NCBI GenBank assembly: GCA_028023455.1
Contig: JAQFVV010012499.1
Location: forward strand, 2,610,584-2,674,583
Reading direction: 5' to 3'
DNA from: Epiperipatus broadwayi
Lineage: Eukaryota > Onychophora > Udeonychophora > Euonychophora > Peripatidae
DNA: 64,000 nt
Below the pieces are notes generated by a model. It had not been told where the DNA came from, ran no database searches, and saw only the letters and a program-made list of their open reading frames with translations. This document shows, piece by piece, positions 47,536-59,734 of the stretch; the stretch's first letter is position 1; each line of letters starts with the position of its first letter. The position numbers and the translations under genes were made by a program.

Positions 47536-50500
47536 GATTCAATAACAAATTGTCATATATTAAAAGGCAGACAAACAATGGTGGAAATGTATTACTTTTT
47601 TTATAACTGCCAAAAACTTGTTAAAAACTAGAACTTTATTGCAAAAAAATCTTGAGACAAAGAAGAATATTGTTAATAAATATAGCTTGGGCTACAAATT
47701 TTAAGCATACTGTTATAAAAAATAAAAAACTACCCAAAATGTAATAAAAATAAGTTTTTATCATATAGCATAATGCTAATACAGTAGTGATGTAAAAAAA
47801 ATTTCATGATGAAAATTTAAAAAATAGGAACCTTCAAATTGTGACAAAAAAAACATTCAGTTAAAACTCAATAAGTCATTAAGTTTTACAATGTCCACAA
47901 CACCAATTACAATGAATTAAATCTTCAACTATTAATGGTTTCCAAGACAATTGTAAAATGGTTGTAAATAATATTAAAATCAACAGATTGATAAACTTCT
48001 GGTGAAATTTAATAACTTGTAAAATAATTTTACAAAAAGACATATTATTAGAAGTTTATATTTAATGGCTTTTCTAAGTTAATGCATATAGGACAAAATT
48101 TGTTAACTCTTTATAAATCTTGATTACACTAATAGTCCATCAAGTCAGAATATAATCTATGAACAAAACTTTGCAGAATACTTTAATAGACTAGGTAATC
48201 ACGCATATAGAATCCAGGAACATGATCTGAAAATGTCTTATCACACTACAATAACCTTTTTAAAATGTTTGTGAGTTTACTGATATGCATATTCAAATCA
48301 AATATAAAAAATGGTCTTCAATGCTTAGATATGATATTGCATGAAATGATGTTTCGGTTTGTTATAATAGTTTGATTATTATTTACAATTACTAAAATAT
48401 TTTTGAAGTCAAAATATTAGTAATAAAAAATGGTAAATTTTAAACTGGAAATTTATAATGAAATAAAGATTGGAGTCTGTTGTGAAGACTTTAAAAAAAT
48501 AAGAATAAGGAGTATTGGAAAAACATCTACAATAAAAAAAAATGTATATAATTAAATTATATTAATAAAATTAAACAAAAAAGTAAAAAAAATAGTATAT
48601 CGATTTTTTTTAAAAATGCAGCAAGAAATGCCTGAATTGTTTATAAAAATAATGAATAATATGCATGTATATTAAGATTATTTATCAACACATATGAATC
48701 TGTTTGTTTATAGATATGTAAAAGGTATATGCTAAATTGATAAATTAAGATGAACTAACATATGAATAACTAACTATTCAACCTTTCATTTAATAACAGA
48801 CATATTATCCAAAAATTCAAGTACTGGTATTTATAATCTAAATTAAAATCAAAATTAATATTAATATTAGAGCTCTATCTACCAATTAATTTATTTCAAT
48901 AGAATATTTTTTAATAATGCTACATTTTTTTCTCTGACATAAAAGACATTATGGATCAATTTTTTCTAGAAAAGAAAATTGAACACTTCCTTCTAAACTG
49001 TTTTTTTTTTTTCAAACTTGCTGTATTCTAATAATCTCAATCATTCATTCATTTGAGAAATACTGAATAACCTAACTGAGAAAATTGACGAGTATATTCA
49101 CAATCCATGAAGTGTGCATATCGTTTTTCTATATCTATAAATTCCTTTCTTTGATTCCAAATTTAGAATCATAGAAATACATTCATTATTTTTGAAGTGT
49201 TATTGTTTTGACATTAAAGACAAATCATGGGTGTAATCCAATATTTTTAAATGGATAATTTGTTTGTTTTTAATTAAAATAGATATTTTATTAAAAAAAT
49301 AATAATAACAATCATAACTTTTCTCTTTTTTAATTCTTATAATTTAAAGAATTTTTTTAACTACACAAAATAATAATTTCATTCCCAGATGACTTTGCTA
49401 CAAGTTTAAACAGAGAACTTTTTGTTTGCTTGTTTGCAATTTTACATTTTTTGAGATGCTTGCAGTTGTAAATATTTAGTATAAACAAATAAATTTCAAT
49501 TTCTTTTTTGTGTTTAATAATAAATTAATGATGAGATAAGAACATTTATTTTTAAAGAAATCTAATGACTATACAAAATTAATATTAACTCCAATTTTTT
49601 ACCCATATGTAATTATTCTATTAAAATTACATAACACATTTTGCAAAGAATAAGTGTGAGATTGCATGAATTAAAATATGTGAGTTGTACTTGCAGCTAA
49701 TGATTATGTTATAGTATATATACACTGTTTTCAATAAATGATTATTATCTATAATTTTTAATAGACTTTTGTTCTCTGGTCTTCAAAAATTATGAATTGA
49801 CAATTCACTATATAAAAATAAAGATTCATACTTTTTATTCTATGGTTTATAAGATATGATTTTGTGTTTAAACCCACTTCTTATAAACTATAATCACTTT
49901 TTCTAAATGATTTACATAAAATCGGAGCCTAAACATATACACTAGTTAATAACTTTGCAAAAAGATGAAGCTTGTTCTCATTTACAATGTCACAATAATT
50001 GCCAGATTTATTACATATAAAAAAATTTATTTACACTAATAGCAAATAAGGGTATATAATTATCTTGTTAACACATTTCAACAATTGCTTCATTTTCAAT
50101 TTAAAACTATTAAACATTTTTTGCCATAATTTTTTTCATAAGCTGTGGTAATTTTTTTTTGTTTTTGAAAAATCATTTGTATTTTCCTTTTTTTTCATAC
50201 AATATATAAGTGTAATATTTTATTATTTTTATATGTTATCATATATATATATTGTGCCCATTCCAATTTAGTCTGTGGAAAAATTGTATTAATGTGCATA
50301 AAATAAAAACAAAAAATCATCATCACATTTTCTTGTAAAGGATGGGAAGCTGTATGGCAACCAAATTCAAACCCTACATGATCAAGTTTCCAAAAGCCTT
50401 GGACAGAAAGAGAAAGAGGGAAATATTTATGCTGTGTGCTTGTTTTGTATAGATAAAAGCCAAAAAAATAGTATAAACCTTGAATTATTTAATGGTTGTC

Positions 50501-53430
50501 TGTAAAAGTTAGGATTAGAACACATATAAACAGTTGTCTGTGGACACAAACTATTTACTTAATCATTTTTCATATTTTGATTATTAACTTTCTTCAAAAT
50601 TGATCTACACTTACTAAATTCTGCTATTCTTCCTATAACAATAATTTAAGTCTAATAGTTTTAATAATTTAGTTTTAAATATTGAGCTATAGTTTGCAAA
50701 AATCATTCAGATTATTTTTAATAGGCAAGTTTTTCTGAATGTCTGAATATCTGAGTATGTGCTTGTATTTTACATAAATAAACTCACAGTTATACATATA
50801 TTGAAATGAAAAATTCTGTTGAAATCATTTTAAGATTTCAAAAGCTTTATTGTTATAAAGACTTTATTATTTGTAATGTGTTAATTAAACTCACAAGGTT
50901 AGAATTTCAATTGGCCAGTCCAAATGGAAGTCTAAATCAGAGATAATTGGGAAAAAAGGTAATTAAATTTTATGAGGCTAGATTTGAGAGAAAGGTGTGA
51001 GACCATTAAAGTAATGAATTCCTTCCAGACCAGTTAATTGATTAATTATTAAGAAATCTATTAGTCTGGGTTTCTTGCCACAGTAAATCTCAAACAGATG
51101 ATCAGTTTTAAATCAGATGGTTTAGATAATAAAAATAAGATTTTCTATATGGGTGATCTGTAACAGACTCAATGGTATAAAAGGCTGGCAATCATTTAGA
51201 AAAAAAAGAAATATTAAAATTGTTGAGAGAGCATCTTAAGTTGTAGAAAAAAATAAGACTGAATTGCTCCCATTTTTATATTTTTTATTTGGAAAGTCAT
51301 ATAGCCTGATGGCAGGCTGAACACATATATGTTTCATCTGGCTGATCCAGCCATCCATTAGCCATGCACATCTCAAGAGTCTGAGACAAAAGTATTACAC
51401 ATCTTGTGACTAATTGTGGGATATAAGTTAGAAGAAACTAATTGCTCACCTTTATTTTAAATCTAAAATGAAAGTAGGTAGAATACTGAAGAGTTAGACC
51501 ATGCTAGTTTTGTCTGTGCCATTGACTGAGTTTAAACCCCAGCAAAATAATAAAGTATATGAAAAACTGCAAATATTCTGAGTCTATTAAAATAATTATG
51601 CTGAAAAGAAATGAAGAAACAATTCCAATGCCAAATGGTTCCTATGGAAGCAAGTGACTTCACCATCATCATCACAGTAACAGAATTGCAAGCCCAAGCC
51701 AAGAAAGAATAGGGATGTTCCAGTAAACCACTGAAATTAGCAATATATGCATGTTACAGTTGGTGTATGTGGGTGCTGCAAAATTTATAAACATTCAACA
51801 AGCTGAATTTGAACTCTTGGAAAGTGGGTGCCTCAAGAAAGTAAAAGGACTGGTAATATAAATTCTAATTATATATTTTCCTTTTTATTATATCAGGGAC
51901 TATTAAAAATTTTAACAACAAATTCTTTATCTTTTATCTCTGAATTTTAAAACCAAAATTGAGTAAAAAAGCAGTGTCAATAATAATATCTAGTACAGTA
52001 TTTATGATTTTATTCTAAAATTATTATACATATCCACTTATTGGTGTATTTTATTTTGTGAAATGTATTATTGTGGATCAATTCAAAATTATGTAATATG
52101 TTTATATGTTAAAAGGTTTTGTTTTTTTTTTTGTTTAATAATATTTTATTCATAATGGGAATTCACACATACACACACATAGTGATATAATTGTATTTTC
52201 CACATGTATAGCTGTGTAGCTTGAATGTTGCAAGTAGTACAAATGCTAGCTGGGCATGTTAAAATAATGATTACTGACCTTAATCACTTATAGGGGGAGA
52301 TAGGTAATTTAAAGCTTATTTCTGTAAATGCTTTAATTTCTCTCTAGAATCTGACTGAACTTTTTCTAATTAGAGTTTAAATTTATATGTTTACAAAAGT
52401 ATGCATGTGCAAAGAGTGTTTTTTTAATAAAATATTCTTCATTAGGATATGAATTTTTAGTTATGCACTATCCAAATTGATGCACCAACATTATACTATG
52501 ATAGAAACATTGGATACTGTCATTAAAGGGAAAAGAGTTAATATCATTAATATTATGATTTAAATATAGACAACTCATCATTGTTATTCATATAAATTTT
52601 CATATATATCTTTAAATATTGTGTATATTTTAGTAGTCCAGTAAGAAATGTTAATTTATTTTATTAAAAGAGGTGTATCTCTTTATTAAGAGTATTTGTT
52701 GCTTTATTAGTTATGATCATTCATCATCACAGTTGAATATTAATGGTTAAGTTCTAATTTAAATATAATAAAGTTAGGCAAATAATTATTAATTTATAAA
52801 AGCTAAATTTTATGTTAGGTGTTAATTCTAAGGCTGTATCTGGAAGTACCATTGTCATCATCATCATCATCATCATGTTTTAAATTACTGATCTAGATAA
52901 ATGTGTTTAATAGCCATAGATAAATAATGATTGTCGCTGAATTTATGAGTCATTATAAGATAATAACCACCATTTTGATCATCCACATCATTCAAGGATA
53001 AGTGAATTGCCACCATAAATCTATAGTGTTTGATATGAGCTAGCAAGACTTATGAGAATGTTAAAATGCATTTATGATATTAAAATCTAAGTAGTAATGT
53101 TGTCTGATGAATTTTATATGCACAGCCAAAGCATAAGGATGTTTTTGCTATTCTTAATTTTAGTGCAAATGTGATATGGTCCTAAAATGCAAAATCCTAC
53201 ATCTGGTTATAAATATGATATCAAAAAAGATTTAAACCTGATACATTTGTAAGTAGGCACAGAATATAACTTTTTCTAGGTTTAGCTAACCTAGTGGCAC
53301 CCTGAGAGACCATATTCACATAGTATAAAACTACAGATAAAAAGTGGGTAAAATACTATTGGATTTATTTTGAAATATTTTTATTAGATTACCAATGGCT
53401 CTCACCCACTACTATCACTATTTTAATTAA
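47536..53430. other. Long AT-rich spacer, no gene supported
   Basis: Nearly 6 kb without an open frame of note. A somewhat less AT-rich patch at 51,000-51,850 has no recognisable motif. A (CAT)n run lies at 52,857-52,876. Confidence 0.5.
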
Positions 53431-53642
53431 GTTATAATATATATATATATATATATATATTTACAATCTCTTGGAATCCAGTTTAAAATTTCAATTGTCC
53501 GTCTATTATCATCTCTTCTAGCAATATGTCTTGACCAACTCCATTTCAATCTTTTAATTTTTTCAATAAGGTCAGTAACACCTGTTTGTTGTCTTACCCA
53601 TACATTGCGTTTTCTATCTCTTCTTGTACTCCCAAAATACAT
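53427..53642 (-). pseudogene. RTE LINE, C-terminal region
   Basis: This frame continues the protein after a frameshift near 53,620. RDRKRNVWVRQQTGVTDLIEK leads to IKRLKWSWSRHIARRDDNR, with its W-x-W-x-x-H-x-x-R core, and TIEILNWIPRDCK. It is the conserved tail found after the reverse transcriptase in RTE-type elements (R..IRWLGHI.RR-like). The remaining residues are Tyr/Ile read from the TA tract and are not part of the protein. The tail R-S-R-K...W-x-D-E-I seen in the other copy is missing. Confidence 0.75.
53436..53461. repeat. (TA)n tract at the 3' end of the RTE element
   Basis: About 13 TA units directly abutting the truncated 3' end of the minus-strand LINE. Confidence 0.9.
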
Positions 53643-54126
53643 CTCTCCATACTCCTTTGAGTGGTCTGAAGTCTCTGTATTGCTCTTCTATTAAGTGTCC
53701 AAGTCTCAGATCCATAAGTAAGAACTGGTAAAACACATTTGTTAAAAACCATCCTTTTCAAACACATAGGCATATTTCCTTTTAGTATCAAGTTATTTCT
53801 ACCAAAAGCACTCCAACCAAGTTTAATTCTATGATTAATTTCCTCCATTATGTTTCCATCTGTATTAATAATCTGACCAAGGTATTTGTAACTGTTAACT
53901 TCTTCTAATTCTTCATAATCAATCTTTATTTTTATATTTTGAGCAAATCGATTAAACATTACTTTAGTCTTTTTAACATTTATCTTTAGTCCTACTTTTC
54001 TACTTTCATCTGCTAACTCCTGCAACATTTCCTGCAGCTCTGAAGCATTATTTGCAAAAATAACTACATCATCTGCGAAATCTAAATGACTTAAATACTC
54101 TACATTTACTTTCACTCCTTTAGTTT
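53594..54126 (-). pseudogene. RTE LINE reverse transcriptase, back half with FADD box
   Basis: A 173-codon frame starting MKVNVEYLSHLDFADDVVIF. FADD at residues 13-16 is the catalytic motif C of reverse transcriptase. SELQEMLQELADESRKVGLKIN and the K-T-K-V-M box (motif D) follow. VNSYKYLGQIINTDG is the Y-L-G thumb motif, and LPVLTYGSETWTLNRRAIQRLQTTQRSMERCILGV is the region typical of RTE and related clades. It is separated from the front half by a stop (TAG near 54,127) and a frame change. Biochemically this region would extend cDNA at the nicked target. The catalytic pair is preserved even though the gene is broken. Confidence 0.85.
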
Positions 54127-54198
54127 CCTATTTTAATCCACAAATTACTTCTTGCAGCACTGCTGTGAAGAGTTTTGGGAATATGGAGTCACCTTGTC

Positions 54199-54846
54199 TT
54201 ACACCTTTCTCAATGTTGATTTTTCAGTATTATTATGTAATCTAATTGTTGCTGTTGCATTTTTATAAATATTCTTTAAAATATGACAATATCCTGGATC
54301 TATACCTTGATGATCCAATGCTTTAATCACTGAAGAAACGTGTATAGAATCGAATGCCTTTTCATAATCTACAAATCCAAAACATAATGACAACTCATAT
54401 TCATTTGTCCTTTCTATGACTTCTCTCAATACCTGGATATGATCTATTGTACTAAAACCACTTTTAAATCCACCTTGATCTCTTGGTTGGTGGAAATCCA
54501 AAGTTCTCTGTAGACGAGTTGTAATTATCTTGGTAAAAATTTTATATAAAACTGATAAAAGGCTGATAGGTCTGTAATTTCTAATATCTTCTTTATCACC
54601 TTTTTTAAAAATTAATATTATTACTGCATTCTTCCAATCTTCCGGTACATCTTTATCATTTAGACATTTGGTATATAACTTTGCTAAAATTGTTTCTATT
54701 TCTTCACCTGCTTCTTTTAATATATCAATTATAATTCCATCATTTCCTGGAGCCTTTCCTTTCTTCATACACTTAATTGCATGTCTCACTTCTTCATTTA
54801 AAATTCTGGGCAATTCAGAAGATGTAATAGATATAGGAGGTACTTG
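54199..54846 (-). pseudogene. RTE LINE reverse transcriptase, front half
   Basis: A 204-codon frame (54,813-54,199) whose reading is open a further 11 codons upstream, to the stop shared with the linker. It holds EEVRHAIKCMKKGKAPGNDGI (K-A-P-G-x-D-G box), DVPEDWKNAVIILIFKKGDK, NYRPISLLSVLYKIFTKII (motif 1-2 region), QGGFKSGFSTIDHI and FVDYEKAFDSI, the catalytic motif A (F-x-D-x-x-K-A-F-D). It runs out of frame at TEKSTLRKV because one base is missing in an A run near 54,222. The next residues in the correct frame give the R-Q-G-D motif B. The palm aspartates of motif A are intact. Confidence 0.85.
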
Positions 54847-55539
54847 TTATTTATTACTATATAATTCTTGATAAAAATCTTCTACCAATTTCATGATGTC
54901 ATCTCTATTTTTAGTAATAATTCCATCTTTTTTTCTTATTACAGATATAAATTTACTACCAATACCAAAATGCTGTTTAACATTCTTGAGATTTTTATTT
55001 TCTTCTACAGCTTTCCTTGCTATTTCACAGTTATACTTTCTTATATCATTTTCAAATCTTTTCCATACCATTTTACAATATTCGAGATATTCAATTCTTT
55101 TTAATACATCATTTTTGTATATCTTCATATTCCTTCTTTTCTTCATAAATTCTCTAGTCTCAGTAGAAATTTTATTAGTCAATTGCTGCTTTTTTCTACC
55201 AGCTATGTTTGTTGCAGTTTTTAAAAATGTATCAGTTATTTTCATATTAATTTCATTCAAATCTGAATCATGTTCAAAATCTCCTAACACTTGAAACCTA
55301 TTTGTAAGTTCTAATTTCAATTCATTAGAATGTTTCTGAAGATTAGGAATATCAACTGTAAATATTGTTTTTCTTAATAATTTTTGTCTCTCTAGTTTTA
55401 CATTAACACGTAACTTACACCTTACTAATCGATGATCACTTCCTGTGTTAAATTTATTAAGAACATTACAATCTTGAAATATGTATTTTCTGTTAGTCAA
55501 AATATAATCCAATTCTGATGTACCTTCATTTGGATGCTT
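54847..55539 (-). pseudogene. RTE LINE, end of endonuclease and linker
   Basis: A 221-codon frame (55,512-54,847), with the reading continuous for 9 more codons to a TGA in the usual W of K-W-T-W. It starts LDYILTNRKYIFQDCNVL and TGSDHRLVRCKL, where the S-D-H box is the last catalytic motif of the apurinic endonuclease. A Lys/Glu-rich helical linker follows (LQKHSNELKLELTNRF, ISTETREFMKKRRN, NCEIARKAVEENKNLKNV). It ends ELYSNK at a TAA, after which the same frame goes on into the reverse transcriptase. The linker aligns with the frame at 24,450-24,722. Confidence 0.8.
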
Positions 55540-56271
55540 TCATGTCCATTTCCTTTTAACATTTTTCTCAAAAAATGAATTCATAATATAAAGTTTTTCT
55601 TTTTCTGCAAACTTCACAAGTCTATGTCCTCTCTCATTTCTATTACCATAACCAAAATTACTTACAGCAATTTCATCTTTCATTTGTCTACCAATTCTAG
55701 CATTAAAGTCTCCCATAACAATTTTAAAATGTTGTTTACTCTGATCAAAAGCCTTTTGTACATCCATATAAAAATCTTCTACTACTTCATCACTATGAGA
55801 ACTTGTTGGGGCATAAACCTGAATTATCTGCATTTGGTATCTGCTATTAAGTTGTATAACTAATCTTGCCACTCTGTCCGATACACAATCAATCTCCACA
55901 ATATTGTTCTTCCACTTTTTATTTATAATGAATCCTACTCCACTTGTATTTCCAATATGTGTGCCTTTATAATAGAGTATATGTCCACTTTTTAAATCAA
56001 TTGTTTCTTCTCCTTTTCTTCTTACTTCACAAAGTCCAATAATGTCCCATTTAATATAAGACAGTTCTTCTTCTAATTCTTGCAATCTTCCTTCACTTGA
56101 AAGTGATCTGCAGTTGTAAGTACCTAAATAAAAAGTCATCATCAAATGGCAGCCTGGGTCTGCAATCAGGGGATTCTTAGCACCCTCTGCCTTTGGCCAC
56201 CAACCACTGCCTTGGTTGGTGACTTTACAACCTCCTGGAAATAAGGGCCATGCTTTATTTTTGTCTGTCAT
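55540..56271 (-). pseudogene. RTE LINE endonuclease domain
   Basis: A 243-codon frame starting MTDKNKAWPLFPGGCKVTNQ. The first 45 residues are an unusual W/G/P-rich leader. The exonuclease-endonuclease-phosphatase fold follows: LGTYNCRSL (catalytic N), DIIGLCEVRRKGEE (catalytic E), GVGFIINKKW, SDRVARLVIQL, IQVYAPTSSHSDE and IVMGDFNARIG (D-x-N). The last motif, S-D-H, lies in the next frame after the stop at 55,540. The enzyme would nick the target strand to prime reverse transcription. All catalytic residues visible here are conserved, so this is a young copy compared with the one at 24 kb. The Met at 56,271 is the first in the frame, preceded by a non-coding leader. Confidence 0.85.
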
Positions 56272-56594
56272 AATTGTATATATGTATGGGAAAAATATTT
56301 ATCATTTACACAAACATTCATTCTGCCTTATCAGGCACTGAGATGAAAGACCATGGTGCTTCTTGATCTTAAACTGAGAGGTAAAAAGCCAATAAACTCA
56401 CCACCCTGGCTAATGCGTGTTGGTGAGCAGCCCATCCATGTTCGTATACTATATGAATAATCACGTAGTAATAACAGCTGCAACGACAAGAACGTATGGA
56501 GTGGACATTAGGAATTTTCCCTGCTTGGTTCCTTTAAGGCCTCCAAGAGGAATCAAAGGGTCTCCTTTCAGTTAATAACAAACTCCTTTCTGCA

Positions 56595-56600
<6 letters not shown>
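56272..56600 (-). promoter_or_regulatory. 5' untranslated region of the RTE element
   Basis: GC-richer than its surroundings, with no open frame. It includes CCAGGGTGGTGAGTTTATTG and GGATGGGCTGCTCACCAACA (minus strand) and begins beside the (TA)n tract at 56,599-56,646. LINE leaders often hold an internal promoter. No specific motif can be named here. Confidence 0.5.

Positions 56601-56646
<46 letters not shown>
56599..56646. repeat. (TA)n microsatellite at the 5' end of the RTE element
   Basis: About 24 TA units next to the first bases of the element. Confidence 0.95.
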
Positions 56647-56647
<1 letters not shown>

Positions 56648-57060
56648 CTGAAATCATATTTTATTGTGTAGCCTGTTTTTATTGGGAAAAAAATTTACTT
56701 AAAAATGAATACATATTTCTCTTGCAACAAAAAAAAAAACTTTTATAAAACTGATAAAAAATTAAACCAACTTAATAAAAAAAAATATTAATAAAACTTA
56801 TGCAATGTTTTAAATTTTTGAAACATTTAGTATTATAATCATAAAAGTTAATTCAAATTAGTAATTAATGCATAGAATAATAATTATTGTGAAGATCTAT
56901 GAAGTGGGGCAACTTGATGGTAAGTAAAGAGGGAAACATAACATCTATTTAAAAATGCAATATATTATTGTTTTTTTAAATAGAAGTAACCATAAGCTTA
57001 AAACACACTTGAGTACAACATCTCTCATTAGTAGTGTAAAATCTACATGTACCACAATAA

Positions 57061-57382
57061 ATTATTTGTTACTTACATATTAGACCTGCTTTCCATGTTT
57101 GTAATAGCAAAATGCCGTACTTTTCTCCAGTGGGGCAGGGGGGAGGGTATTTGCAATGACAGAATGCCACATTAAAAAGTCACAACTATCTGTTTTGTTT
57201 AGTATTGTAATGTGCTTATTATTTTTGTGTACAAATTTATACTTTTTGTATTGTTAAAAATTTGACTTTTTAATATGGCATTTTTCTATCCCAAACACCA
57301 CCAACATCCCCCACTGGAGAATAATATGGTATTCTGCCATTGCTAATATGGAAAGCAGGTCTAATACATAAGTACCAATTAT
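57061..57382. mobile_element. MITE with ~120-bp inverted repeats
   Basis: The left arm 57,061-57,185 and right arm 57,261-57,382 are imperfect reverse complements. Landmarks are TATTAGACCTGCTTTCCAT, TCTCCAGTGGGG, and ATGCCA-ATTAAAAAGTCA. The loop of about 75 bp is T-rich. A G-run in the left arm (GGGGCAGGGGGGAGGG, 57,132-57,147) has a C-rich but diverged counterpart. No coding capacity and no clear target duplication. A non-autonomous DNA transposon is the likely nature. Confidence 0.75.
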
Positions 57383-59734
57383 TTTTTTTATTTTTACAGT
57401 CAATCCAATAATATTCATCTAACCAAACTAAATTAATTTGAGATAATACATTATTATCAAGATAAAAATAACTAGGGACGTGTTTAGCAACTATTGGGCT
57501 TTTCTAGTTTATTCTCATCAATGAAAAATTCTAGATCTGAATATGATCAGATAAAAAAAATTGAGATTCAGCCAACTGGATTTAAACCACTGATAGCAGA
57601 ACATGTAATAACTTTTATATAATAATACCTTCATATTATTTTCATAAAATTAATTTTTTTTGACAATTCCTTGTCATCCATAAGATAAATATTATTACAT
57701 GTAGAGACTCCTTATGATTATTATTCAAAATCTCAAAGATTCATTGCCCAAGGAATGAAATGTTTGTAGAATGTCACAAATAAAATCCAATTTGTAATGT
57801 GCTAAGAGTTTTACTTAATTAAAGTAAATTTTTGTCTGCTTTCCATTTTTGCATTAATTTAGATTTCAATTGTTTAATTATATTATACAAAATAATTTGT
57901 TTAAAAAATAAAATTAAATTCTTAATTCATTTTTTGCTAAATCACAATGAGATAAATTGTGCAGCGATTCTTTGAATACAGTTAAGACCATAAGCAAGTT
58001 AAATAGACACAATTTATATTTTTTAAAATATGTGAATCATTTATATATAATGTAGTTCAAGTGATTCATTAAGAATATATTTTCTCTTTTTCTTAATCAC
58101 ATCTAAAATATTCAATTGTTATTCAAAATAATAAAAACAAATAATTAAAAATGTCAATGATGTTATTGATAAAATAAAGTTAAAATATTTAATGTTTTTT
58201 TTTTCTTCTAATTGTCATGATATATAATATTACTATATAAATAAAATTATTAAAAAATGTATATATATATGGTATCACAATTTATATATATTATCAATAT
58301 ATAAAATTTATAATAACCCACTCAAATCATTAATAAAATCATGAATAATCGTTATATACTAAATATCAATTTTAAACTATTGACTTTCATCAATCGACTG
58401 TATTGTTTTTAGTTTCTTTTTTTTTTTTATGAATTCATTCGCTATTCACATTTTAAACTTCCAAAAGTTCTGAACTCAAGCACATAGTCATGATACTGAA
58501 TAAGTAAAACATGGTACAATGAAGGCAGCTATAGCAAACAATGAACAGTTTTCCTTATGAAATTAAGATTTATACAATAAAGGTAAATGGAACAAAAACA
58601 TTTTTGCATGATTTGTGAAGCTTAAATTATCAATTCACTAATACTATATTTATTATTATTTTTTAATTATTTTGCTGCATACATGTATAGAAAACTGATT
58701 AATGTTGTCATAAAAAATATTTTTTACAACAACTACCATTGGTTAACATTGAATTTGTTTGCACAAAATGTTTCTGGCCAAATGAAAAAATGAAGTATTT
58801 TTTATTAGTACAAATTTATTTATGCTTTTAAAAGATTGGTTTTAATTTTCATCATGAGCCAGAAAACAGAATCAATACAACACATAAAAACAGTTTTCAA
58901 ACGAGAAAGTGGAAGTTATGAATATGTTGTATGATTAGATTAATTATGTAAATTTTTATTAGAATAAATTTGTTTCCCTTTTTATTTCAGACACTTGCAA
59001 AGTTAATTTTTGATTTTGTATTATATTTTTCCTATTAAACAATTGTTTTGGATGGTAAATTTTATTTAAAATGTGAACCTGGAATGGATTATCTCTAATC
59101 ACATGTATTTCCATGTAGCAACCACAAACAAAAGATATAATAAACAATCATCTGAAACCAACTGCATTTGTTATAGAAGACCCTAATAAGGTTTATACAA
59201 TAACTTGATTATTTAGGCAAAAGATTTAATACTTTAATGTGTAAAAGTAAATATCATACTTTTATTATGCAGGTGTCTTAATTGAATCTTATTAACATCA
59301 TTACTAAGAAAAATCAGCCTTTGTTATTCACAGATTTAGTATTTGCCATTTGTGGAATCAATTAACTATAAATAATGAACATTTCCTATATTTAAAAATT
59401 TTTTTTAAAAAAATTATTCACTTAATTTTATGATAATTTATTTTATAATATTCAAAATAACTTTAAATCCAGACCTCAATTGTCTATAGTCATTTAATTC
59501 TATGATTATGATGCTATTCAGTATTGAAAGCACTCAGCTTTAAATAAATGTCTTTATTATACATTAAACCTGTTCTGCTGTTAAACGTTTCAACACTACT
59601 TAATATTTTTATTAATTTTAGTAAATATTGATTTTGTTTTAAATTTCATAAAAAAACAAAACTAGTTTAATAATTTATTTATTAGTTTTGAAATCATAAA
59701 ACTCTTTCTTAATTAGAAAACATTATTTAATGTT
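57383..59734. other. AT-rich spacer, no gene seen
   Basis: The 62-codon minus frame at 58,959-59,147 is not recognised. No RNA or repeat boundary. Confidence 0.5.

Larger units (their letters stand above)
53437..56600 (-). mobile_element. RTE-like non-LTR retrotransposon, recognisable but broken
   Basis: Read on the minus strand, the element has a ~330-bp 5' untranslated region (56,600-56,272), then endonuclease, linker, reverse transcriptase and a C-terminal region. The reading frame is broken by two in-frame stops in the front half (near 55,540 and 54,847), a one-base loss in an A run near 54,222, another stop near 54,127 and a frameshift near 53,620. Domain order EN-RT with no ORF1, and similarity to the proteins often mis-named craniofacial development protein 2-like in invertebrate genomes, point to the RTE group. 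Both ends abut (TA)n tracts. The C-terminus stops at IPRDCK, whereas the 24-26 kb copy continues for about 40 more codons, so the 3' end is truncated. Confidence 0.85.

Noticed and set aside
54668-55863. Four plus-strand frames opposite the RTE element
   Set aside because: They are antisense shadows of the reverse transcriptase and endonuclease.
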